In this document: one piece after another, positions 1 to 11,999 of the stretch
Position numbering within the stretch: position 1 is the first letter of the stretch
Layout: each line of letters starts with the position of its first letter
Assembly: GCF_041260155.1 (NCBI RefSeq)
Contig: NW_027248277.1
Span: 6,631,910 to 6,695,909, forward strand
Origin: Ptychodera flava
Taxonomy: Eukaryota; Hemichordata; Enteropneusta; Ptychoderidae
Length of the DNA: 64,000 nucleotides
Reading direction: 5' to 3'
Translations under genes and position numbers: made by a program
Notes under the pieces: generated by a model
Told to the model about the DNA's origin: nothing
What the model saw: the letters and a program-made list of their open reading frames with translations, nothing else
The model's database searches: none

Positions 1-136
1 AGTCGTGATGTCACTGGAATTTTTCTGCACTGAAGGAAGAAAATATTAGGGAAAATATGTAATTTAATCAAACTCACTCTTGTTTTTAGCATTCATTCAA
101 ATTGTAATGTTCATATGTTCTGGTTGCTATGCTTAC
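1..136. other. Left-edge intronic sequence of gene A
   Basis: This is AT-rich sequence downstream of the donor site that ends the exon at 137. By the phase-1 splice pattern it should be intron leading to further exons of gene A beyond the left edge. I see no coding exon in it. Confidence 0.5.
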
Positions 137-226
137 CTGGCTGAGGTGAGAGCGATTGTTGAGAGGATGTGTCTTCAATAGAACCTATACCATCATCAGT
201 TGACTGTCTGTGGGGAGGTGATGAAA
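137..226 (-). CDS. Gene A linker exon (Ser/Pro/Gln-rich), partial gene
   Basis: This is a 90-nt exon with a pyrimidine-rich acceptor ending TTTTACTGCAG and a donor CAG|GTAAGC. It starts and ends in phase 1, so it is symmetric. Read in the frame set by the glycosyltransferase-like exon upstream (580-1791), it encodes about 30 residues rich in Ser, Pro, Gln and Asp, including PHRQSTDDGIGS and SQQSLSPQP. This looks like a flexible linker and has no known fold. An almost identical exon lies at 26450-26542 in gene B, and that conservation across the segmental duplication is the best evidence that it is a real exon. The gene continues beyond the left edge. Confidence 0.72.
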
Positions 227-579
227 CTGCAGTAAAAGAGAAGAAAAAAGAAATTAGATATTTTCACCATGCCTGCATTTTTATATGATTGAAATATCTT
301 TGTAGCATTTCAATACAGTGTATAGGAACATGCCAAGCCATGTTTGGAAGTCATAATCACTGCCTTATGACATTTATATACAATTTCTCTGTAATTGCAT
401 TCATTCTAAATTTACCTAGTCAGTGTTGCTGACTTGACTTAAATATAGCAAGCAAATTATAGCATCTATCAGTAAATACCAAAACAACTGACAAAATCAG
501 ACGTATACATGCACAAACACATTTGACAGAGATATACCTTGATGTCAAGTATTTACGAAAATTTGCACATTCACTTTAC
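227..579 (-). other. Intron of gene A
   Basis: This is AT-rich sequence between the donor at 579 and the acceptor at 227. No coding signal or recognisable repeat was seen in it. Confidence 0.65.
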
Positions 580-1777
580 CTGATACAGGTTGAGGATAAG
601 ATTGCCCTTGTTTATTAAAACGGGCTGTGAAGTTTTCATGACTTCCATTCATTATAGGGTGACTTTTGAATGCATCCTTCAACTTCCTGGTTACACCAAT
701 CGCCTCAGTTCTGTTCAGCATCTTACTTATTTCGGCTGACAAGTCATCGACAGAAGGTTCGTAAAGAAAGTACTCAGCTCTTTCACCAAAGTACTTTTCA
801 AGAAACTCTGCCATAGGAGTTCTTCTCGGAACCAATACAGGAAGCCCAGCAGCTATGGCCCACAATGCCTCCATTCTAAATGGCTCATCAGGTGGTATTA
901 CAAGGACATTACTTTGTTGAAGGTCCCTGTAAATTTCATCTTGACAGCCGTAAGGAGGGTAAGTGTTTGGTTCTATATATGTACTGTTCAAATTGTTGTT
1001 CAAAAAGTTTGCAGTATCACTAAGATCAGCAGCTGATGTGATACGAACAAACCACTTTGGAATCTTTGCATGCATAAATTTAAATCCATCTGCTGTTTTA
1101 CCCACTGCAGCAGAAAGAACTCTGAAACGTGACGATTCAACCTTTTTGTCTGTTATCACAGTCAGTATTTGTTTGAAGTGACTTTTTTTAGACATTTGGT
1201 CTACATTCAGATCGAAGAAGGTCTTCTCTGGTCTTGGAAGATAGAGTTCATGCTTTATTTTAATCTTTGTCATTTGGTAAAGTCTTGTGTATTCTTCGAA
1301 GACAGTAGGTTTTACAGAGAAAACAGTGCCCGCTGCCTCAGCGAATTTCAAGTGTCTGTCTCTCAAATCAGCTGATGGAGTTTCATGGTTTATCAAAACA
1401 ATATCTGCATCTTTGAAACAACGGTTTCTTAGTACAGAGGCACACAGGAATGATGTTAATGACTTTACATGTTCAACAATATATTCAACACTCTGAAGGT
1501 TTGTGAGAGTTGAGAAGTATTGGTCGGGGGATAAAAGCCATTTGTAACATGGTTCATCATTTTCACATGCGTCTGTGATGTCATCACCCAAAGATGGCAG
1601 TATTAGTTCAACTCCACAGCCAGTAGCATCTTTCTTTTCTTCTTCAGTTGCCTTCAAAACAACACAGCAGATCTTCTTTTGTCTGTTTTGTGCTGCAAGG
1701 CTTGCAAGTTGACAGTTGAGAGCTGACACTGAGTCTCCAATACGGGACCACCTTTCAGCCAGGAATATGGAAGTCAT
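580..1777 (-). CDS. Gene A: GT-B (GT4-like) glycosyltransferase domain exon
   Basis: This is an intact reading frame of about 400 codons. The chosen start is the ATG at 1777, because the paralogue in gene B keeps the same first residues (MTSIFLAERWSRIGD). A good acceptor (TTTTATGCAG) just upstream at 1791 suggests a 5' untranslated exon. The N-terminal half has a GT-B-like opening (ERWSRIGDSVSALNCQLA). The C-terminal half has the block NVLVIPPDEPFRMEALWAIA followed by AGLPVLVPRRT, which resembles the nucleotide-sugar side of GT4 enzymes (E, then AAG-P). The exon ends with TCAG|GTAAAG in phase 1 and joins the linker exon at 137-226. Similar domains are known at the N-terminus of NACHT proteins in corals, and the family expansion here fits an immune receptor. 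It may bind sugar without catalysis, since the classical E-x7-E motif is not clear. Cytosolic; no signal peptide is apparent. Confidence 0.8.
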
Positions 1778-2557
1778 TTTTGTACGTTTACCTGCATAAA
1801 ATGAAATATACAAAAAAACAAGAGATGGTCATACATCTTTCACTCTTGGTGATTCCATTATCAAAAATTTGCTTTCACCATGGTGGAGAGTCGTCTTTAT
1901 TTAACATTATTAGAAAGGTTTAAGATTCAACGACACTACCCTTTGAGTGCCAAAGTCAATTTTGTCACATTTCTAAAATATAACAAAGGGACGTTGTTCA
2001 TGTCTTGACATTTTGTTCAGAATTTCCCCAAAATTTTCATCAAAAACTGTAGCCAATGGAAAGTTATGTCCATTTGATCCAAAATTATCTAAAAATGTAC
2101 AGAAAAATCCATACAATTGGGAATCTGAATGCACAAAATTTGTGGGGAAAAAGTACAGCACGCTAAGGGTTAAGCGATAATGCAAACTTATATGGCACCA
2201 GACAGCAACTATTACTAGACTAAAATAATATAATACATGTACAGCGCCAGGAGAGTTTTCTTTGCTGAACAGCACTGGTTCTTTTGATGATATAAATATG
2301 TAAATTATACATACGTAAAGTTCAATAAACCATTTGTACCCTTTTCACCTTCTTTCATACATAAAGGTACCTACACAAGCAACTGAAAACAGCATGGATG
2401 CACTGCACAAGGCACTGCTTAAGCTTACAAATCTCTTAAGTTTTGAAAAAAAAATCAGGAACTTCATTCCTACCCGAACCCCCCTCCCCGCCCCCCAAAT
2501 AACACAGGGATCGCGTTTATTGAGAATTCCAAACATCGGTAATACATTACAGCTTAG

Positions 2558-2699
2558 CTGTGATATCGCAGTGGTGCTTGTGGCGTTTATCGATCACGCT
2601 CTGGTCAAGGATCATTGCCACAGAACCTACCTGGCGATGACCCTTGACCCGAGCGCACTCGTGTCGATATACTCCACAAGCACCGTTGCGATATCACAG
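2558..2699. mobile_element. 142-bp palindromic foldback element
   Basis: The two halves are imperfect reverse complements. The left end begins CTGTGATATCGCAGTGGTGC and the right end finishes GCGATATCACAG, with GTGCTTGTGG on the left pairing with CCACAAGCAC on the right. It has no coding capacity, and the size suits a MITE. I could not define a target duplication. Confidence 0.6.
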
Positions 2700-3589
2700 T
2701 ACCGGTGAATTTTTCGTTGTCATCACTAGATTATGTCTGAAATAATGTATCATATTTTCCAACATTGTGGCCGAAGATGTTTTCTACATCAACAAATTCA
2801 CTGGCGTCGCCTTGTAGTCGCATCACGCACAGTTTGCGCATGCTTCCGACGATTGTAAGCCGTGAGGGCGTACATTTTAATGTCGCTAAAATACCGGATA
2901 GCTTGTTTTGGCAGCGTGTGTTTACCCAATTCGTGACCGTTAGCATGAGACCACTACCGTTTCTCTGGTCCGAAAACTTGCACGGTGACCCCCTACTTTT
3001 ATTCTTGATTTGAAGAGAAGAGTTGAAAGTTTTTTTGAAATTTTGAGCGAAAGGCGAACTACTTTAATTCAGCATCTGCATGGTATGACCGTATGAGTAT
3101 GACCCAGAATGACCCCATTTCGAACATTATAACGCCAAACATGAAGACTTTTCATTGCGCAAACTGTGCGTGCTATGACAGTCGCTTTTAGACTCAATGA
3201 GCAGTAAATCGACCTTGACACGTTGTCATGGAACATACTTTGAATAGATATCAAAATCCCATAGCAAGAGCGCCTTCTAAACAGTCGCAAAACAGGAATC
3301 CCCGACAAGGAAGTGCGCTGCTGCATCACGGCCGCTGTACAGACAACCCTACCTCCGACGCTGAGATTGTAGTCAGGACGTACGTACTCACCTTAGCTGG
3401 TCGACGTATCTAGTGTTCCTTTAAAGAATTCGATCCTTCTAAGTATTTAAAGGTACTCGCGATTTTCAAGTTGCAAAGAATCCACATATCCGGGCGTATG
3501 CTAAGAGATACCTGCCTTTTCGTTAACAAATACGAAGTCGACGCCACCATTCGATCACCAAAGTCCACCATTTTGTACAGAATCAGACA

Positions 3590-4138
3590 CCAGGGGCGCG
3601 TTCGATTTGCACGATCATGATTATGTGACATCATTTTCAGGATCGAGGTTGTAAACAAAATTTCTGCAGAGCTTCAGCATACCGGTACGTAGCGACTCTT
3701 ACAAGTTTATCGGTAAACGTTTCCATCAAATCTTCGAGTGGAATAGTTTATTGTACCTACTGCATGCACTCCTATACTCGATAGTGCGCCTAGCGAGCCT
3801 GCGCTGTGTTGTGAACAAATAACACATATTTTGTTTTTCAAATTTCGTTATAAATCAATGTACTTTATTTTTTTAATAACATAGGCGATTGAACCAGCAT
3901 CTTGCAACTAAATTCGCTTAAAAATATTGCTTTAAAAATAAAATTTTACTCGCTGAAACTTTAAAGTTACCACCGCAACCGTTTCCGCTTTCGGGACCGG
4001 TAGCTGTGTTGTCCGCCATCTTGTAATCACACCCTGGGGCATTTTTGCTATGATTGTCAATCATGATTGTTATTGAACGCGCGATCACAATCATGATTGG
4101 CCAGTCACGATCATGATCCTATTAATCGAACGCGATCA
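3590..4138. mobile_element. Inverted-repeat element absent from the paralogous copy
   Basis: The ends are inverted copies. The left end has CGCGTTCGATT followed by GATCATGAT and TGAC. The right end carries the reverse complement of the same blocks. The paralogous site near 32470 has the flanks (CATTTTGTAC and GGATTTCCCGGAAATG) but not this block of about 550 bp. That fits a non-autonomous DNA element inserted in copy 1, or lost from copy 2. Confidence 0.55.
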
Positions 4139-4239
4139 TGGCGGATTTCCCGGAAATGCGCCCTCTGCCGTTCTGTGATAAAGTGAAAGAGAAACGTACA
4201 AGGCTTCGTCATTTCACGATTTCATGGCCAAAACTTTGA

Positions 4240-4600
4240 TTGTCCATGTGATATTTCCTGAATAGGAAATCACCAACAAAATGCGTACACATTATAGACC
4301 TCCATGCATACTGAATTGACATTTCAGTGAAATTCCAAAATCAAATTTCTTCCACATCCATGGACTTGTAACCACCCTACTCTAATCAAGAAATTTAATA
4401 TCAATAATCAAGAGTACACAAATGCAAAGATTTAACTTTTTTGTATTCAAAAAAACTATTCATAGTTTCGTCATAGACACCATGGATAGTGAACCAACCT
4501 TTTAGATGAAATTCAGAAATCAATTTCTTGTACACAAATGCACATTTTACTTCCCTATTCAAGCAAAGTACATTTAAATACATTATCAAACATATATAAT
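4240..4600 (-). repeat. About 185-bp repeat, inverted relative to 42500-42920
   Basis: About two diverged units lie here. They match, in reverse complement, the tandem units at 42500-42920. Shared blocks include GTCCATGG, TTTCACTGAAAT and the sequence around GGTGATTTCCTATTCAGGA. No coding potential was seen. Confidence 0.6.
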
Positions 4601-7600
4601 ATACAGATATAGCATGTTTTGTGGGGGTAAATTGTCAATAATTTGCCTGATAGACTTCATGTATTATGATTTGATATTTTTGGATGAAGCACTAAATCAG
4701 CCACATCTTGCCTTCTTATAGTTGCACAAAATATGGTGACCCTCCCTCAAATGTATGAAATACCATATCTTCAAAAATTCTTGCATGATAAATTGTGACT
4801 GTCCCTCCAAAAACACCAGCCCTCCCCTCTGTAATTTGTCCCTAACATAACAATTGAACAAATTGTTATGTAAATTAGCTGATACTGTTTTAGTTATTCC
4901 TGGGGAGAATACCGCAGTGGTTGGGGGGAGGGTCAAGTTTTAGAATGTCGGACAAGGGGAGGGTCACATTTTAAACAGGAGGATAGGGGGGAGGGTCACA
5001 TTTTACGGTACAGGTGTGCGCGAAATTCCCCCGGCCCACCCCCTGTAATTACTGAAGGCTCCCTTAGTCAAAATGCAAATTAATTCAACCAACGTCACCC
5101 TGTCAGATCGTTTCTGCAACCGCACAAAAACGGACAGAAAAGTGTCTAACGTCTGACGAAAACGTACCATGATGAAAATATTGCCTTCTCTATGTTTGCT
5201 GTGTACTGGCCACACTGTGCTATTGCAGCTCAGATATTTAGAGCCATTCATCATTTGTACAATGCCGAACGGAAGGAAATGAGTCTTTACTAAGTTCGTG
5301 CATATCACAAAACGAAGACGCTTGTTAGCTTCAAACCTAACTTTTAAAAAATACGTATGCGAGGAAGACATTTAAAAAAAATACACCTTGCTGCGAATAC
5401 GTAACAATGTCCAATACCTAATCATATGGCTACTACAAAATGACATCAGCATGATCTCTACACATAAAGTGAGAGTAATATAGCTGAAATACTGATATGA
5501 CCTTCCTCGACCTTAGATGAAGTAAACAATGCACTTTGGAGTAATTGTTTTCAATAATTTATATTATTTACTCTGCTAGTATACTATAGAAAAACATTTC
5601 AAACACCCAAAAATATTGAATTCATAAAAAGAGCCTGCGTAAAGACTTACAACACTGACTGCTCCAGCTAGATCAGTAGACACGGAATACAAATGGTCTC
5701 TCCTTTTGCGGCATAAATGTACGCATGTGCAACATAAATGATCATCATCAATGGCGCCCCTGCATTCAGTGGTCACTAACGTCGATGCCAGATCACAACT
5801 TCTCTCACACGTTGGCCTCATTTAAGGTTTGATAAAGACCTAATAGTAATAATTTATATCAGTGGCGTTAAGTGTAAAATATTACAGAAAGTTTTAAACC
5901 AAAAAGGAAGGAAAAGTAACCAGTTTCAAATAGTTTTCTCTCCACAAGTCGGAATAGCGCTGTTCGCAAACGACGTCATTTGTCTTTTATCAATATGCAA
6001 AAATAAATATTTGTCCGCATTTTCCGCAAGAGAGACGAAAATAAAACCCACTAGTGTTTCATATTGATACTAATAGTCACACTAATTTATGGCTCAGATT
6101 ACAAGGTACAACAACAGCCATGCAAGCATCAATTTTTGTCTGAATTTTAAGCATTATTGTCCGATGGCGTGCAAGTGCGGCTATATTTAGTAAGGCGCCT
6201 TAAAATAAATTCTTTGTTCGCCGTCCGAGTCCGCATGCGGGTAGATTTTTGGGCGAAATCAAAGGAAACTTACAGAACTTCTGCTCGAAACACGGCGCGT
6301 TGTGCCCTTCCTATGTGCGCAATGACACATTCAGAGTGCCATCGCGCAGCAGATGACTGAAATGTCGCAAAAACTCAAACTTTCCTACGATTATTTCAAC
6401 ACAAAGAAGACTATCTATCGTATAAGGGTACATCAGCCGCTGTACGTGAAATCTACATGTGCACCTCCTATTGTTGCGGACTTGTTTATAATACGATCGA
6501 TCGACCTTTTCATGACAAGTTGATTTCTCCTTTAATGTTTTTATGTCGGCTGAAGGGTGCTACTCTTGCAGCAGCGTATAGATGACATGAACACACCTTT
6601 ACGGGAACGTGAACTATGAAAGATGTCAGTTGCTATATTGTTGAACGATAACGAATTGAACTTACAACAGGATTTAGAGAAAGAAAGGATTTGATATGTT
6701 TCTTTCGCTGTGATTCCATAAAAGAATTACAAGAAAGATCTGTACAAAGAAATTGACAACTATTCCAGACGTTTCTAAACTTGAGATATCGGATAGTAGG
6801 GAGAAATTTTTAATTTAACCAACATTTCCTTTTCAACTTTAGTCACTAACAATATAGTTTGGTTATCAATAATGGCTTGTTTTCTTTGTTAGACATTTTT
6901 TTCAGCTTGCTCTTCTGTAATTTTTTTTTGCATTTCCGGTGCCCAGTGTGATTTGCTGCTTCTATTGTTTTTTATTGAGCCCCTGCTTTAAAATGTTGCA
7001 ACAAATAAATATATAAATAAATATGTACACATTATCAATGCGTTCGTTTGTTTGATTTTGATAAACCTGTGCTTGCACGCAAGAGCAATGCCCCAAATTA
7101 AAACTAACAACAATTAAAATTCTGACCATATAATGATAAATAACGCTATATAACAACTGCAACATGGAACCTAGCACGGGATTTTTGAAAACTGTCTCTG
7201 AGTGTCTCTGAGTGTCCTTGTAATAGAGATATGCGGAACGTCATAAATTAAGAAAAGTGAATTATAATCAGTTGTTGATGATAACCAAATTTTATGGCAT
7301 TTCCCATCACTTAAATTAAGAGTTTTGGCCAAACTTCCTGTGACTAGGCTTCTATGGAAAATCTTCCAATTTAAATCATTTATTGAATTGCAAACAATTC
7401 CTGTTGAATGAAGACGACTGAATAAAGTAGCTTTGTAACTGTCAGTAAGACTTAAATTCTCAGCCGATTTTTGACCAGTCTGTCCTCTGACTGCAGGCCA
7501 TTTCTTATCAACTCATTTCCAATAAAGTGACTTGGTTTTGACATCGCTTTTTGTCAGACCATAATTCTCCAAGTTTATAGTTTTCTTCATTTTGGATGTT

Positions 7601-10600
7601 TGAAGTGATGATTTATTTCCAGGAATCTGGAATAGAATTGAGGAGAGTTTCATACTTTGCTGAAGTTAATTTCCTCTTGCACATATTTATTTGTACCTCC
7701 ATTAATGTTTGCAATTATTTCCCAATGTTCCAGCCAGTCATTCATGTTATCATTCAAATGTCTATAAGCCTTAAAATTCTACTTTTGGACCATTTTCCAC
7801 AAAAGAGGACACTTCCTTCATTTTTAATATTGTCATCATACCACAAAACTTTACTAAGAAGATTCTGTTTTGATGTTGGTAAGTGACTTCCAGGCATTTA
7901 ACATATTCCCATATACCATCGGAATTCGGTTATTGTTGACTTTGAAATTGAGATGAAGACAGTGAAAATCACTATTCAGTGTCTTGTCAAAATTTGCGAT
8001 GAAATAATTTGATAAGCTGGCCCATTTAGGGGTCAAATTTAGCAGCTCTTTACTCAACCATGTGGTGATGCGCCCTCAACGGTCATTCTAGCCAGCGAGG
8101 CTCAACTAGCCATTCTGTTTAGCTGGTAGCACCATCGCCGGCTTCGCAGGTGAATTGTAGAGTTATTGTTGTTACCATGAATGCACAATATACCCACAAT
8201 ATGCCCTAAGTGACCCTCTCACTCACAACATACTCTTGTTTTTGCATAAATTAACAAATCTAGTTATCAAAACAGTATATTTGCTCTCCTAGAATTATCC
8301 CTAACAGCATTTAACCGGATCAGTGAGAGAGACACTATTTTTCACATGGTGGAGTCGCTTGAGTGGACACGATTTCTGTATACCCGTCGAGCAACATAGC
8401 ATTTATCAAGTCAAACACTTCACAAGAGTCCATATTCTCAGGGTAGTGTCTAAATCTACCCATATACTATTTACCTACCTTACCCTTCGAATTAATGATA
8501 TGTGTGACATTTTGGAGTAAAGATTAGTATATCAAGCAATGATTCACCATAACTGGGATAAACGAAGGAGGGAAGGGTGCTTTTGCGTGGCAACGTTGAG
8601 GGTCGTTGTTACATTCCTTGGGCAAGTAAATCAAAACAATGTGCAATAAAATTTGACATTGGTTCTCATACACAACTCTATACATTCTGACAAAACTTGC
8701 AATTGAGACATCTTAGAAAACATCCTAGTTTGATGAATTGCAAGAACAGGGTTTGCTGTTAAATAAAAATACCCCATCTAGAAATCTTGAATTGCTAAAA
8801 TATGAAATAACCTTTCAGGCCATCAAAAATACCCCATCTAGAAATCTTGGTGGTCACATCTCCGTACAGATAACGATGGTTTATAATATCACCAACACCA
8901 TCGAGAACTAAATTTATTCAGAGAGCTGATGATGAGAATTGTGAGATTTTGACCAACAAAATGGAAGGAAGATCTTTCCTGCAATGTTCATTTTTCGAAT
9001 GTTTAGACTATATATTATAGAAAACTTTCACATGATATGACTGAGATTCTGTGTAACAAAATTGAATGTTTCTGACAAAATTGAAAGAAATTGTAAATGA
9101 ATGATGGCAATTGAGCATATCTCCTTTCAATGTCTTTAAGGCACTAAACGTGTTGTCATTTGCCAGATGGAAACTGGAATATCTTACATTTCACTCTCAC
9201 TTCACGTTGTTTGATGCCATGATCTCACCTATTCTCTGTTACGGTTCTGAAGAGGTTGCCGATTTATTATCACACACTTAAGCATTATATTTACTTCTGG
9301 GTAAAGGTTACTGGAATGCCCCCGAAGACTTCCAAGCCAAATTTATTTAATGCTAAATAATATTGACGCAAACCACACAACATTGATGACAAATTTGGTT
9401 TGGAGTGATGCAAACCAAGAGTAACCTCAAGATCTGTCAGAGAACATACTGATTCATTCTTTATGAAGTTCAAAGAAAATGGTATGAAGGCGATCACAAG
9501 AAGCTGAGAAAAATTGATAGAGATTATTACATTAGGTAATTAGATCTCAATTTTCTCAATCTAGATAAAACTGAAAATGTACATGTTCTCCAGAGCATAC
9601 AGTGTGATTTAGCCATTGAGTGTCACAGATCAAGACAATTTTCTTTTGTTTTGGCACTATATAAACTTTGCTGACTCACTGATTGTTTGACTGATTGGTT
9701 GGAGTATGCTTGAAATGAATATGCAAAGTACACAAAAATCAGCAAATCTACACTGCTTTAATTTAAAATTGACACAGAGAACCTTCATTTAGGTAAATTA
9801 AATGTAAAGTACGAAAACCCATTTGTATGCAACTTCATTTAATACAGATTTTGGGTGCTACAATCATATAAAAATACCACAATTATATCGGTAAAACATA
9901 TATTATTTATTATCATTTAAATTTACAATATCAAATGACAGAGCATTATACCACGATGCAAGTATATCAAATATACATCTTGCCAAATTATAATAAGTCA
10001 TGTTGCCTTTTATATATTGCTTTTAAGTTACCTCTTTTAAACTATCAACATTACTTCATAAAAGCTACAGCTTTATGTTTAATCTCTGAAATGTTTTGGT
10101 CCTATTGCAATATTACGCTTAAATGGGAATATCTCACCTGTGACACAAATAGTGACATTGTTTAGAAATGAATGCGAACCTAAATTGCAAAGAGCTCTTG
10201 ATATTAAAAGCTGGCGTACAACCAGGGTAATTCCTACTTTGCGTGAAGGGAAGGGGGATAATCACATCAGGGTTTTGCACTAAGTTTCTATACTCAGACT
10301 GAGTGGCAATACCAGCAAAAATGCAGAACTGGAGGACTTAGTTTTAGAGTGAATTGCAAATAAATATATAACAAATGAAACACTTTTGCGACTTGTTCAT
10401 TTGATCTTGGCATTCATCGAGACAAGACAGACCACAAAATGCACAAGGAAGACAGAAATTACCGAAAAACACAAATGTGAAGATATAACTAACAGTATTT
10501 TTCGCCACTAAAAGTGTGCATGCATGTCAGCTTTTATTGTCCGATTGCGACAGTCGATGGCCCCCTGAAATCAATTTGCCTGCTTAAACTTTTTGTAATA

Positions 10601-11999
10601 AATACACCTGCATTCTGGATAGTTACGTGATCCATAAAAGGTAAAGTGACAACGAAGAGACATATTGGGAACGATTGCACCTACTATGTAGATGCAGCAG
10701 ACCTAACTGATAAGAAACTAAGGATGAATATGGCAACTTAAAGTTTATATCTGTCAAAAATATTATATGCTCAACTACAGCTTCATATGGTAAACCTTAT
10801 TTAGATCACATACTACTAACATTTTTTCTTCAAAGAAGACTAAATACATAAAGTTGCCTTCTATGAAAAGATACCAAATAAGTGGACATGGTTCGTTGTG
10901 AATAAAATTCCTATACAATTTCATTAGTTGAATAAGTCTTTCATTTTTACACTAAAACTCTTCCACATTGTTTCAGAAAGACAGATGTCTGTGTCTCACA
11001 TATAGTTATTTACAAAACAATAATTATTTGCTCCAAGATAAAAAATAAACTTTAAGACGTACTTAAATGAAAGGAGAATTTATCAAGTTCGTATTTGTTA
11101 CATAGAACATAATCTAGCACAGCAAGAATTGAAGCTTATAGATTTACAAATTACAAATGTTGTGCATTGTTGTGAAATGAAGGGAAAAATAGCATTGGTG
11201 AAACATTGCTCCCATTTGAAGAAGATTTATATATTACACTCATATAAGATTTAAACAAATAAATTTACAGTGAGTATAAATGTAAAACCCAATTTCGTAC
11301 TAATTCAGTAAACAGGTATCAAAGAAAGAAATATTGGAATTTCATTCTCATGTGGAAAAATTTTAATGCCATCCCCTGGTTCTAAATTGAAATGAATGTA
11401 TTGGATTAAGGCGAGAAAAAGGCCCAAAACAACCTATGCAGATTTCACAGTCATTTGAAAAATAATGTAGTCCAGCTTATTGCCATGAAAATTCGCTTAT
11501 AATAATTACCTTTGAATAGCATTAAAGCAGTAGTTCCTTGATTTGACAGTTTTTAGCTTTTTCCACAAATTTCATCTCTTTCCCCAAAGAGTACCAGTAT
11601 ATTCAAAGGAACAAATTCTATCAATAGAACAGAATTCCTTTTTAGATCAGAGGGCATACATGCCAGTAAACATTTATATACACAGATACATAAATATAAT
11701 ACATAGTGCCACCAGAACTGAGTAAGAAATGGTAATATCTTGTAGCAATTTAAAGATTACAATAAATATTACAAATGTACAAAATGGTCATGATTGTCCC
11801 TGCTACAAAGAGTTGAGTCAACACTAAACTATCAACTCCTTGAATGTGTGAAATGCACTCAAATGCACTCAAAACGTTGCAAAACTCTTGCAAATAAACC
11901 ATATGTTTGGTACAGCAATTTTACTACATTATTGTTGACAAGGGGTAGCATTTGTAACTAATTCAACTGATGTACATAAAGTGCATGGTACTTCAGATA

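Larger units (their letters stand above)
130..9000. repeat. Segmental duplication, copy 1
   Basis: The gene A exons and about 7 kb of upstream DNA match, in the same order and orientation, the gene B exons and flank at about 26.4-41.7 kb. Anchors are the linker exon (137 and 26450), the glycosyltransferase exon (580-1791 and 27516-29086), the segment near 3100 and 31820, 5050-7250 with 32590-39780, and 8050-8900 with 40480-41680. The spacing differs because of later insertions. The right boundary is approximate. Confidence 0.82.
1792..11999. other. Intergenic region between gene A and the 3' end of gene B
   Basis: No host coding exon was recognised here. From 1.8 to about 9 kb it matches the upstream flank of gene B (to 41.7 kb) and contains two inverted-repeat elements, listed separately. 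From about 9 to 12 kb it is AT-rich single-copy-looking DNA and must include the 3' untranslated region of gene B. Open frames shorter than about 125 codons in this region overlap each other on both strands and show no family resemblance. Confidence 0.6.

Noticed and set aside
545-1813. Start of gene A at the first ATG of the open frame (1813)
   Set aside because: That ATG lies upstream of a good acceptor and is not conserved in the gene B copy; the ATG at 1777 is shared.
2334-2708. A 124-codon frame on the plus strand
   Set aside because: It runs into the 142-bp foldback element and has no counterpart in the duplicated block.
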